Assembly: GCA_025504975.1 (NCBI GenBank)
Contig: JANUWI010000004.1
Coordinates: forward strand, 2,108,001 to 2,172,000
Length of the DNA stretch: 64,000 nt
Source of the DNA: Plenodomus lindquistii
Lineage: Eukaryota > Ascomycota > Dothideomycetes > Pleosporales > Leptosphaeriaceae
Reading direction: 5' to 3'
The position numbers were made by a program, and so were the translations under genes. Shown here piece after piece: positions 22,028 to 32,567 of this stretch (its first letter is position 1; the number at the start of each line of letters is the position of its first letter). The notes below the pieces were generated by a model. That model saw only the letters and a program-made list of their open reading frames with translations. It was not told the DNA's origin and made no database searches.

Positions 22028-23607
22028 ATGGGGATTCATCAGGAAGAGCGATCTGCAGAGTTTGGGAAGGACCATCTGGAGTTCTAGGGCACTTGAAGCT
22101 AGCATATGATACCCCAGAGTAATGGCCTTTTTCTTCGGTTTCTTGTAGGCATAAAGAGTTTGTAGCATGACATTGGAATCCACCCTGAATATTTGCCACT
22201 TGATTTTGTCTCGCTGTGAATCTAGAATTGAACAACCTGGCGACGCACCAAGGCGCAGGAGTCTCGCTACCCATCCGAGCGCTCCACAGCAGCCTTCGCA
22301 GCACCAGGTTTACTGTCGCGTGCGAAGCGACAAAATTTTGTCCATGGTGTTGAGCAAGTGTTGGGTTGGGTTGCTGCTGGGCACAGCCCGCCGCGCTAAC
22401 CCTCGGTTGATTGGCGTTGAACGCTAAGTAAGGGTCTAAAATAGAACTCAGGGCTCGAGTGGCACCGTAGAATTAAAACCATCGCCGCCATGGGCTTTCA
22501 ACGGGACCGAAAGCACGTACGGGGTGTCAGGTGGAGCACTAACAGGGTCCAGTGGGATGGATGGGAGGACTGTGTTGGGTATGGGCTATACGCAGGGTCT
22601 ATTGATTTTGGACGTGTGTATGTGTGTGTGTATGAGAGACTGCAGCAAACTAACGATGTGGAAACAGCGTGACTGATGGAGGGAGGGGAGGGGGGGGGAG
22701 GGGATGAGAATAAGGAGGTCAATTAATATTAAATGTGCGCGAATTTGCATGCGCGGAGAACAGAACAGAAGCCAAATGTAAAATCACAAGTCAGGTACTG
22801 AGTGTCCACATACAATTACCGAGTGGACAAACCACGGCTTTCTCTGGCGCTGACGCGGAAACAAAATCCCCAGGATGCGCCTATTCCCTTGCTGCAAGTG
22901 ACCCACACTCTTGGCACATGTCACGATGTGCTGCACGTCTTTGTCCAATGCCATGTCGACGGTGCAATCGCGATAGCATCGATCACTGCCGAAAGAGGCT
23001 TGTTCATGACGTGCCGTGGACCAACAACCGCCTGAGCGGGCCACTCACACGCGGGCAGGGCGGGATGCAGACGAACCGACGTGCGCTCGCTGGCGAGGCG
23101 GCGAAAGCATGGCCGTCTCGCATTCTGTAATCAAGATTAGTTGGTTGCTCTACATGCTTGTTTGAGAATCTCCCCTTTCTATTCCTATTCCTATTCTCTC
23201 GGTTGTGCACTGTGCTGACAGTGCTGTGCATTCGATTTGCTTCGCCTCACTGCGGCTACTCGACTCCACCCAGCTAGAAGGAATAGTCTCCCGTTGTGTC
23301 GCGTCGCACTCGAATGTTTATCCTGGCCGGTTGTTTTGCAGCACGACCGGGGACATTGCCACCGATCCCTCCCATATAGCGCCCTGCCTGCTAAGCTGTT
23401 GTTTTTTTCCCTCCAAGGGGCAATTGTCAAGGGTCTCTCCTTGTTCCTGAATCCCAAGGCTGCGACGTCATCCATACCATTTACCCGTCGCTACCGCTTA
23501 CCCTGCGCCCAACAAGACCGTGCCACGGACGAACGACGTTTGAACGCGCTTCACGACTTGCACGCAACCTAGGGGTATCGAGAGTCGCATTTCGACTTGC
23601 ACGCGAC
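22028..23607. other. Long intergenic region, no gene seen
   Basis: 1.58 kb between two plus-strand genes. It holds a purine-rich G-tract (listed separately), a TG-repeat stretch near 22617-22632, and pyrimidine-rich sequence near 23400. No reading frame with conserved motifs; the last part should be the promoter and 5' UTR of the Kelch gene. Confidence 0.5.
22677..22704 (+). repeat. G-tract with G-quadruplex potential
   Basis: Runs of three, four, nine and four G separated by single A residues fit the G3+N1-7 quadruplex rule with very short loops. It lies in a long intergenic region, not in a gene. Confidence 0.7.
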
Positions 23608-26220
23608 ATGGATGTACTGGAGAGAGTTCGACCGCAACCAGCCGCCAACGGAGAAAGGCGCCGCATGTCGATATTCGCAGAGGTTGGGCTGGTGGACGAG
23701 GACAGGCTGCGCGAGGAAAGGAGCCCCGTCAGGACACATGGACACCTGCTGAAGCAAATGCGACCGGCCAAGATGCTGCGCTTCCGGAGTCGCAACGATG
23801 TCATCAACGAGCGGCAACCACACGGCGACGACGATGGCGAGAGCGACTGGGAGTCTGTTGATGGCGAAGAAGATGACCGCAAGGAGGCAACAATCACATC
23901 CACCGCAACTCTGGCGCCCACACAATACACAATGTCGACCAAGCTATACCGGCTAGGCCTGTTCAGTCTTGTGCTCGCCCTCATGCTGCCGATTCTGTCC
24001 ATGAACCCAATGTCACGGATAGGAGTCATGGCGAGCTTCGTTCCAGGCGACGTGGTCAAGGCCACGTCCGACATGACCACACTCGTTAGGCGAGAGGACT
24101 CCCCGGTTGATGTGTGCAAGCGGTGGAGCGGACAGAGCACCGTCGTCAACGGAACGCTGTACATGTACGGCTTCCGCACCACCACCGAGCAGAAGCAGAC
24201 AGACAATACCTGGAGTACGTCGACTCTCATTCTCCCAAGGCCTCTTTGAGAATGCATGCTGACGTTGAAATAGCTAACGACTTCCTCTCCCTCGATCTCA
24301 CCAAATCATGGCAAGTCTCGGGCCCCTCCCTGACCGGCCTGCCCATCCCCTCTGGTCCACCCGCCGTCTCTCTCGGTCAACTCTGGTCCTCACACAACTC
24401 CCTATGGCTATACGGCGGCCAATATTCCGACGCGCCCAAGACTGCTCCCGGTCCAAATTCCATCTGGGAATACAACATTGGTAGCAAACAATGGTTTGAG
24501 CACAAGGATCCGAAGACGAGCGCAGGTCAGAATGCAGAGGGCGACGGGCAAAGTGTGCAGCGCGCAGCAGAAGGTGCTGGTTTCAGTGTCAGCACGCTCG
24601 GACGAGGCTGGTACTTTGGTGGACATCTCGACGACTTTACGACTGAGGGATGGAGCAACCAGGTCGCACGCGTCTACTTGAAGAGTCTCTTGGAATTCAC
24701 TTTCCCCGGAGAAACCAACAATGCTGTCGACAGCCTGAAAGATGGCAAGACGGCTGGAGCGGACGGTGTATTCCGTAACATCACCGAGGGAGGACTCCAA
24801 ACGTCTGGATCGTTTCCTTCGCGTGCAGATGGTGCGCTGGTGTATATTCCTGGCTTTGGCGCCGAGGGCATTTTACTCGGACTTACGGGCGGCGACAACG
24901 ATACCTTTGTGAGTACTGATCCAGATGGGAGGGGCCAAGGATCAATACTAATGAATTTCAGACGCAAATGAACGTTATTGACGTCTACGATATTGCAAAC
25001 TCGACATGGTACAAGCAAAGTACAGCTGGTGATTTGCCGGATTACAGAGTCAATACCTGCACTACTGTTGCTGCCGCTGCAGAGTAAGCTCCACCGTCAA
25101 TTCTTTACACACGCATGCTAACCTCTCTTCCAGCGGCTCGTCATACAACGTATACATGTATGGAGGTCAAAATTTGCAACCCGCTCAAGACCAAACCCAG
25201 AAGAATGACATGTGGATCCTCTCCGTTCCATCCTTTACCTGGATCAAAGTCGACCAAGGCACCTCACAACAAAGTGCACCCCCTGCCCGCGCCGGCCACC
25301 AGTGCCATGTGTGGGACGGCCAACTCATTGTCGTAGGCGGTTACGTCGGTCAAGAAATCTCATGTGACGCCCCTGGAATCTACGTCTTCAACATGACCAG
25401 TCTCTCCTGGTCTAACCAATTCACCGCCCTAACTGGCGAACAAGCCAAAGTATCCTTCTCCGGAAAAGGAAGCACCGGAAACCCGTTGGGTCAGCAAGCC
25501 AACCAACGCGGCTTTGGCGTCGACGCAGGCCTAGCAGGAAGTTACGGCTACGCCGTCCCCGAAGCCGTCCAAAAAGTCGTCGGCGGAGCAGCCACGGGCG
25601 GCGCAACCCTCACCGCGCCCGTCCAAACCGCCACCCGCGGCCCCCTCGCAACAGGAAAACCACAAACCTACACCGTGACCGGACCCGACGGCGCAACAAC
25701 CACCCAAGTCGTCGGGGGCCCTGGTTCCAGCAACAACAACAACGGTTCCAGCGGCCCCAACATCGGCGCCATCATCGCGGGTGTCATAGCAGGCGTCTTC
25801 TTCATCGTCGCCGCCTACTTTGCCTTTTGCGCCTGGATCTACAGGAAACAAGTCGCCATTTGGAAAAACCACGCCGCAATGGTGACTACGCGTGCCAACG
25901 CCGAGAAACAAAATACTTTTACCGCCAGCTCGACCAAGAACTCGAGTGAGCGGGCTGCGCGCACGACGCTGGGTGGCGGCAGTTCGCATGGTGCTGCTGC
26001 GGGTAGCTTCGACGTCCAGCGTTTGCCTAGTGCAGAGCATGGTAGTGCTGGTGCTGGGAATACGGCGTATGCAGGTGCGGCGGGGGGACAGTGGGATCGC
26101 AGGAGTAGTGTGGGCAGTGTGACGGAGGATTTGCTCGATGGGAGTGAGCCTAGTTTTTGGGGGACGAGGGGTGTACTACTTAATCCTAGGAGGAGTTTGA
26201 GGGTTATCAACAGGGATTGA
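23608..26220 (+). CDS. Membrane-anchored Kelch/beta-propeller protein
   Basis: Exons 23608..24214, 24274..24908, 24962..25083, 25134..26220; 816 residues. A basic/acidic cytosolic tail (1-108) precedes a hydrophobic segment at about 116-135 (L-G-L-F-S-L-V-L-A-L-M-L-P), which could act as signal-anchor. The ATG at residue 109 would instead give a normal signal peptide, so the start is open. The propeller region (about 170-600) carries Kelch-type 'LWSSHNSLWLYGGQ', 'VYMYGGQNLQPAQDQ' and 'WDGQLIVVGGYVG' blades with N-glycosylation sites. A G/T/S-rich stalk leads to a second TM at about 666-691 and a serine-rich cytosolic tail. Introns are 59, 53 and 50 nt. It is probably a cell-surface protein; its ligand and role are not recognised. 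Confidence 0.88.
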
Positions 26221-26842
26221 AAAGAGGAAGAAGAAGAAGAAGAAGAATAAGAAAAGGAAGGATGTTGGGGGGAAGGACTTGTGTCTCTGGTTTTGGGCAT
26301 GGTCATTTTTTTTTCATTCTTCTTCGGCCTTGTTCTGTTGTATATCTGGATTACATATATGGGTTCCATTCCATTCGTCGCGGGCATGTTGAGCGAGCGC
26401 AATTTAGCACAGCAAGGCAAAAGCACAGGCAAAGTTTGAGCATTTAGCGCCGTAGGTACACAAGGACGGCTAAGGGTAATGAGATAATGATAGTCTTAAC
26501 GGGTTAGTTGTCATTCTGAAATATATATATATATATATATGATATGATATGAGAAATGAGAAAACAATATTCAAGACTGGTCACTACATTCGCGTGAGGC
26601 AGTGATATCGTCCTTTGGGTAAGCAATAAGTTGAGAGAAGTCCACGATTATATGAAAACAAAACTTGAACACGCTTGGTATAATGAGCATAATTTGTTAT
26701 ATACCCGGGTACTGGAGACAACTCCGCTATGGAGATCTGCTCCGACGCTCGACTGACTACTTCACACCATGATCCGCAGCAACTCAGCAAAACACCAAGA
26801 GCCTCCACTTGGTCTGGCTGTATCGACATGACATGTCGACAA
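26221..26842. other. Convergent intergenic region with (AT)n
   Basis: 622 bases between two genes that end facing each other, so it is 3' UTR and terminator sequence. It contains an (AT)10 microsatellite at 26521-26540 and GAA-rich sequence just after the Kelch stop codon. No gene seen. Confidence 0.55.
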
Positions 26843-28132
26843 CTAGCTAAGAGCACACCACACGGCACCCAAAGCCAAAACACCCGGACCACTGAGCCCA
26901 ATCTCAGAATCCTGTGAAGTCGCTTTATACAAGGCTTCAGATTTGCAACTTCCATGGTAGAAACACAGGAGGCCTTTTTCTTGATTGATTGTCAGAGCCG
27001 CATGGGCGAAGGTCTCGGGGAAGTCGACGCAGTTGGCGCGGGCCGAGAATGATACACAGGCGTGGCCTCCATTCTGTTCGTTGCAGACTTTGATTTTGGA
27101 AGGTTCGTCGTTGGCGAGATCTGTGTTGTTGGCCGTAGATGCAATGGGAGTGGATGTGATCAACCGGACGCCAGCAGGTAAAGTGGCCGACGTCGCTTTG
27201 TCGCAGATGTACTCGCCCTTGCGTGCATCGAATTTGCAGCCGGAAGGTGGAGATTGCCTTGCTGTGATGCGGGAATCGCGAGGAGTGAGAGCTTGACCGT
27301 CACAGATGTATTCGCCCTTTGTAACGTCGAAGGTGCAACTAGGGTACGGCGGAGCAGGAGCTTGTCCCTCGCAGATATACTCGCCCTTCTCGATGTCAAG
27401 TTGGCAGTCTGGAAACTGGCGCGCAGTAATGCTGGGAGACGGTGGAGCAGGAGCCTCACCATCACACACATACTCGCCCTTCTCAAGATCGATATGGCAG
27501 CTGGTGAACTGTCGCGCGGCAAGGCTAGGATACGGTGGAGCAGGTGCCTGGCCTTCACAGACATACTCGCCCTTGACGATATCGAGGTGACAGCTAGGGA
27601 AACCCTTGACAACCACCCTGGCAGCGCGATCGACTTGCACATCCACCATCTGACCATCGCAATCGTACTCGCCTTTGTTCACATCCCACTGACAGAGTGG
27701 AAGACCGCGCTTGTCAAGTCCTTCCTCGCTCTGTAGCGCCATGGGCCAATCATTGCGACAAAGCACCAGCCCAATGCGGTCGCCAACCTCCGCGTCGAGA
27801 TCCAGCCACAGATTCTGTTTGTGGGAGTTGATGCTCACCACGGGCTCTAGCGCAGAACAGTCGTTGTCAAAGTACTTGCAGATGCTGCCCTTGGCCTGGT
27901 AGATGTTGCGGACCTTGTGCAAAGCGTTGTTGCCGAGCGTGACGCAGGTGCCTTGAGCGTGGATGGTCTCGCAAGGGCCAGAGTCGAGCGTGCCTTGACA
28001 GACAATCGTGTCTCCTGCCGCGGTGAGGGCGGAACTGAAGACGGCGTCGGGGGCAAGAGTCTTGGGTGTGCTGATAGTGGGGAGGGCGATACCCAGCCCT
28101 ACGAAACCGAGCAGGCCGATGACGTTGCGCAT
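26843..28132 (-). CDS. Secreted cysteine-rich protein: six KGEY repeats between two matching cysteine modules
   Basis: Single exon, 429 residues, no recognised family. The signal peptide (M-R-N-V-I-G-L-L-G-F-V-G-L-G-I-A) ends near residue 16. An N-terminal module has cysteines at 45, 54, 63, 85 and 92. An L-D-K-R Kex2-type site follows at 139-142. Six repeats contain C-x3-D-x2-K-G-E-Y-x-C with cysteine pairs always 11 apart (147/158, 181/192, 212/223, 243/254, 266/277, 299/310), linked by A-P-A-P-P-Y-P-S and A-R-Q-F segments. A C-terminal module has cysteines at 350, 359, 368, 390 and 396, nearly the same spacing as the first. The hydrophobic end (G-V-L-A-L-G-A-V-W) could be a weak GPI signal. 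Possible roles are a cell-wall protein, an effector-like protein or a Kex2-processed peptide precursor; none is proven. Confidence 0.85.
   Translation of the reverse strand: MRNVIGLLGFVGLGIALPTISTPKTLAPDAVFSSALTAAGDTIVCQGTLDSGPCETIHAQGTCVTLGNNALHKVRNIYQAKGSICKYFDNDCSALEPVVSINSHKQNLWLDLDAEVGDRIGLVLCRNDWPMALQSEEGLDKRGLPLCQWDVNKGEYDCDGQMVDVQVDRAARVVVKGFPSCHLDIVKGEYVCEGQAPAPPYPSLAARQFTSCHIDLEKGEYVCDGEAPAPPSPSITARQFPDCQLDIEKGEYICEGQAPAPPYPSCTFDVTKGEYICDGQALTPRDSRITARQSPPSGCKFDARKGEYICDKATSATLPAGVRLITSTPIASTANNTDLANDEPSKIKVCNEQNGGHACVSFSARANCVDFPETFAHAALTINQEKGLLCFYHGSCKSEALYKATSQDSEIGLSGPGVLALGAVWCALS
27194..27706 (-). repeat. Six-fold KGEY coding repeat
   Basis: Residues 143-313 of the secreted protein consist of six units of about 23-34 residues, each with one cysteine pair and K-G-E-Y. 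The middle units (2 to 4) are the most alike, suggesting growth by internal duplication. Confidence 0.9.
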
Positions 28133-28915
28133 CGTGGGCTGTTAAAGTTTAGTACGTGTCGAGAAAGTGCAATGGAGTGCGTGAGAGCGCGTAAGACGGC
28201 GAACCTTCGGTGTCTTTGTGGTGGCTTCGGTGCTTTGTGAACCACGGGTAGTTTCTTAGTAATCGGTTGACGAGTTGCGGTGAGTCAAAAGGTTGAGTCG
28301 AAGAGGGTGATGTGGACCGGAAGAGAGGAAGTAGCGAGGTGGATGGCGCTAGTTGAGGGCAGGTGCGGGTCTGCGGAGGTGAAGGTAAAGGTGATTGAAA
28401 AAATGGCGATACTGCATAAGCACGGATTCAAAGCTACTACCGAGAAGCTAGGTGAGGCAAGCAAACGCCCCTCGGTCGAGTGAGAGGGACAAACGGAGTT
28501 GCTCGTAGTGAGGCGTCCTCTTGTTGTATACTCCATAGTACCTCATGCTGTCTTCGCTACCGCAGCCTACCCCCTAAGACCCTCCAAGCTCACATATCAA
28601 AAAAAGAGCATGGATGGAGGATGGTAAGAAACGCTCGACTCGGCAGCTGTAATACCTAGTGAGCGGTGGCGGTCAACACCTGTAGCTACTACCGTGTACC
28701 CCGGAGGCAGAGTCGGCGTCTTAAGTACAACTGCAACTGTTGTGTGCAGTAGCTGCTAACGCCACCAGCGCACGTCCAGACTCTTTGCAGCATGATAGGA
28801 GTGATAAGGCATCATAAGTCCGCAGACAATGTGGGCTCGTCGAGCGCCCACATCTTGTCACGGGACATGACAGCCCTGTCTTATTTTTACATAGTAACCC
28901 ATTACGACACCTGGT
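28133..28915. other. Intergenic, promoter of the secreted repeat protein
   Basis: 783 bases between the start of the secreted protein gene and the stop of the PPR gene, both on the minus strand. A moderately AT-poor sequence with no gene recognised. Confidence 0.5.
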
Positions 28916-31433
28916 CTACGGCTCGAATTCACGGGTAATGTTGTACTGTCGATATCCAAAGCCGTCAAAGGTGATCCAGTAGCCAAGTGCTTCCATCTCC
29001 TGCCACACCTCGGGGAATCGCTTCTTGATCCACGCCTCAACATGCTTTTGTTTCTCGTTGCTGGGAGTCAGATTGTACCAATTTCCAAGACTACAACCGT
29101 GTCAGAATAGGGTAGGAGCCAAGTGTAGGGCCAAGATAAGCTTACATGGAAAGATCAGGAGTGAAACCATACTCCTCTTCCACCGACTCGACCAGCGCCA
29201 TTGCCTCTGCGTGTTCGTGGTTGCGTGCAATCGCACACATATAAGCTGTCCAGATGGGCTTGTCAATATCAACGTCTTGTTCCTTCAGGCGCTTCCAGAT
29301 CGACTTTGCGTGCTCTGCGCCCCAGTGCATGCCTTCGCAAGCCCTAAAGGCAATGACAATACTATTGTACGTGGGCCCCTCTTTTGACTCGCAAATCTCT
29401 CGCCAGAACTGAAGAGCTTTGAGATTCTGCTCGGTACAAGCGTAGGCCAGCATCAAAGCGTTGCGTAGCTTGGTATCCATGTCGATGGAAAGGTCTAGCC
29501 TGAGTTGATTGTGAGTCAACTCCAGCGACTCCGCATCTGCGCAGCGAGCATAGCCAGTAAAAGCTGCAGTGTAGACGTCGCGGTCAGCGCGAAGATCGTC
29601 CGCCATGTGATTACGCATATGGAAGAATACATGGCAAGCCATGTCGGATCGCTTGCGCGAGAAGAAATCTTTCATGATTGCTATCCGGTCGGCCTTCGGT
29701 GTCTCTATAAAGACATTGCGCAGAATCTGGTAGCCATCCCATGCATCAGAAGTACTAGTTTCTCTGTCGAGAATAAAGAGCGATAGAGCCTTGCGTATGA
29801 TCTTGCGTTTCTCGGGTGAGTATTGATATGCATGTACTTGGAGCAGATCCATTGCGTCTGCAATTTCACCTCTTCGTAAGTGAAGCAGAGTAAGTGCAGC
29901 AACAGTCTCTGGGTCAAACTTGGCCTTGCGCTCGTGCAAGTCGTCCACCATGGCCATTAGGTCATCAAAATGATGCAAATTGGAGACACACATGGCTCGA
30001 ATCAGCTCATTGATGACGGCGACGCTGTGCTCTGCTCCAGAAAAGTCACCCTGGAGATTGAAGTATGCTGCTCTGGCCCCATCAAGGTCTCCGACGGAAA
30101 TGCGGTACTCCATCTGCATGGCAAATGTCTTCTCATTGGGCAAGATGCCACGCTTCTCGCCGATGGATATGTAGCGTTCGGCACCGTATGGGTCATTCTT
30201 GGACATGCAGAATTCGACCAAGGTGTTCATGGTCTCCACGTCTGGGCGTATCAGCTCAACTTGTGGATTCTTTTGCCGAGCCTCGTCATTGCGGCGTATC
30301 TGAACACTCATCATGCGATCGATTTCATCTGGGCCCTTGCCAATCGCCGCAGACCAAAGATAAACAGCATCCCAGGATTCTTTCGCGCCCATCTCAGTCT
30401 CGAGGAGCGAGGTCACGAGCGTTTGACCATACGTTCGATCTCCACTGCGAGCACATGCCCTTAAGAGAGCGGAAGTGGCGCGCACACGACGATACAGTCG
30501 GGGCTGCTGAGCATCGGCATCACCCTGTTCTTTCCAAATTGGATACGAATACCAAAACTTTGCCCGTTCCACGTCTTTGGTCTCACAAAAAAAGTTGACG
30601 AGCTTGTTCTGCATGGTATAGGTGACGGGGATGGACAGAGTCTGTAGTAGGTCCGTCGTCTGAAGTATCTCGTCAAGATTTTGTTCCTTGATGACACCGC
30701 CGATGACGTTGTTCCACATGGTCTTGACGGGGGCTTGCTGTGAGTGAGGAGCGTCCGGATCGTAGGGGAATTCCCTGGCGACGATATCTCTCGCTTCGGT
30801 GGCTGCTCCGAACCATGACAGCAGGCGCACCCTTTTGATCTGCACATATGTGTTGTCTGGTAGGTCTCGACGTGGCGGCGATTCTCCTTGTGCCTGCTCG
30901 GCCTCGGCTTGGAGCAAGCGCTCAAGCTCGGCCAGAAGCAAGCGACCGAATTTCAGATGAGCGGTACCGATGACTTCTGGTTGCCTGGAGTCGAGCATCA
31001 TGGATCCGAATATGTCCTTGTCCAATTCCTGCCGGGAGATCCAGGGGCTTCCGTCGTCTTTTGGGTTCTGCAACAGATATTGGAAGGCATTGTATGCGTG
31101 CACCATGTGGAAGTCGTCGTACTGCCTGTTTTGTGCAAAAAAGCTCCGGAAGGCTGCTGCTATCTCTCGCGGTGGGGGCGGCCGTACAGAAGTGTCGAAG
31201 GCGTGCGTGACCTCTGCCATTTCGTTCAAGCCCGTGGGCATGTCGGCCTTTTTGAGCCTCCGCCGCGGCTTGAGGAAGTCGAGGAAGGTCCGCTGCTGGG
31301 AGCGGGGGAGTGGGCGGGCGCCATGCTGGGTCAGGGTGCGCGGTCGGGGGGCCCGATGGCAGCATCCGCGGTAGAGAAGGGGCTCGTTGGCGGTGATGGT
31401 GCGGAAGACGAGGCGGGTCAGGTGGGAGGGCAT
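28916..31433 (-). CDS. Mitochondrial pentatricopeptide-repeat protein
   Basis: Exons complement(28916..29090, 29146..31433); 820 residues. The start at 31433 (M-P-S-H-L-T-R-L-V-F-R-T) opens an Arg-rich, acid-poor presequence ending near R-T-F-L-D-F-L, so mitochondrial import is likely. Helical repeats run through the rest of the protein. PPR-like units include 'NTLVEFCMSKNDPYGAERY', 'DVYTAAFTGYARCADAESL', 'TYNSIVIAFRACEGMHW' and 'PIWTAYMCAIARNHEHAEA'. The last exon, read over a 55-nt intron, ends 'YRQYNITREFEP'. PPR proteins bind organellar RNA; fungal members act in mRNA stability, translation or complex I assembly, and I cannot tell which. An upstream in-frame ATG at 31712 was rejected because it overlaps the divergent S18 promoter. 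It pairs with a mitoribosomal gene. Confidence 0.88.
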
Positions 31434-31730
31434 GGCGGAGAGCGGGTGGTTGTGGGTGCAATTGGCGCACAGCAGGGGGGGGTTTGTTATGGAGAGACGG
31501 CGTCCATGGGTGGGGGAATCATGTAGCAGGCAGTGCGAGGCAGCAAGACGAAATGAACTGGCCGAGGGGAGCTGCCACCACCGACGACAGCTTCGACACA
31601 GGCCGCGTGAAATCATTGCGTGCACGGGCCGCCGTCCACAGGAAAGTAGAGTCGACCACCGCCGGCCGCCCGCAACCTCGACCAGCCGCCGACACCGCCG
31701 ACAACAGCGCATTGCTGCCCCTTTGCCGCC
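31434..31730. promoter_or_regulatory. Divergent promoter of two mitochondrial genes
   Basis: 297 bases between the PPR gene and the mitoribosomal S18 gene, both reading outward, so both promoters are here. This suggests but does not prove joint regulation. Confidence 0.55.
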
Positions 31731-32473
31731 ATGTCGCTGTTCCGAGGCCTATCCAAGGCGCCCGCAATGGCCAGCCACACATGGCTGCGCGCCTTCTCCA
31801 CGGCGCCCAAGAAGCAGGGTACGCCCGCAGCCTCTTCTCCGCAACACCCCCGCGACGCCCTGCTGCCCTACTGACTCCCCTACTGACTCCCCTACTGACT
31901 CTCCCCTCCAGACGGCGGCATACTCTCCATCCTCAGCGAGAGCGCCGCCCGCAACGCCTCTGCCAGCTCCCCGCGCCCCGAGGGCTCGACGCTCGCCACA
32001 CGCTTCGCCCGCGAGGCCGGCCTCGACCGCCGCACCCAGACACGCGAAATGGTCGAGTCGGAACGCCGCGATCTCTTCCAGCGCCAGATCTACCGCAAGT
32101 GGCAGCCCGGCGATGTCTATGCCCCCCACGATCTCTCTGGTGCCGAGCAAAAGAAGTGGAAGTATGGCCGCAAGAGGCCCACCACCGACGCCTTTGACGT
32201 CCTGGGCATCAACCCCATACTCGAGTACAAGGTGAGTGTCTGTAGACTGCATAGAGAGCCATCGTCGCTGACGGCGCACAGAACTTCACAATCATGTCAG
32301 AGTACATGACCGAGACGGGACGCATAAAGCACTCCAGAGACACCGGTCTGCGTCCAAAGAACCAGAGGAAAGTCGCAAAGGCGATACGGAGGGCTATCGG
32401 CCTCGGCCTGATGCCCAGTGTACATCGACACCCCCTTGTCCTGAAGAAGAGCAGTCCAGCGAGATTCTTGTAG
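31731..32473 (+). CDS. RSM18: Mitochondrial small-subunit ribosomal protein bS18m
   Basis: Exons 31731..31818, 31912..32231, 32282..32473; 199 residues. It is a component of the mitochondrial 37S ribosomal subunit. It starts with a presequence (M-S-L-F-R-G-L-S-K-A-P-A). The S18 core is at the C-terminus: 'NFTIMSEYMTETGRIKHSRD', then 'RPKNQRKVAKAIRRAIGLGL' and M-P-S-V-H-R-H-P. The middle carries a fungal extension (REMVESERRDLFQRQIYRKW). The first intron, 93 nt, holds three tandem copies of a 12-bp unit that contains the branch-point sequence. The second intron is 50 nt. Confidence 0.94.
31867..31902 (+). repeat. Three tandem 12-bp units in the S18 intron, each with a branch point
   Basis: The unit cctactgactcc occurs three times head to tail (the third with one change near its end). 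Each copy contains CTGAC, a fungal branch-point core. They lie just before the polypyrimidine CTCCCCTCCAG acceptor. Confidence 0.9.
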
Positions 32474-32567
32474 ATTGTGTCAACGACCATGTACGATATA
32501 TAAGATACCATTCAAAAGAAAGAGCACGGCAACTTTATTTGTTTCCACTTTGCTCCTTTAGTGTCAA

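Noticed and set aside
31434..31712. Upstream in-frame extension of the PPR protein rich in Cys and Arg
   Set aside because: It would cover the promoter shared with S18. The start at 31433 gives a better mitochondrial presequence.
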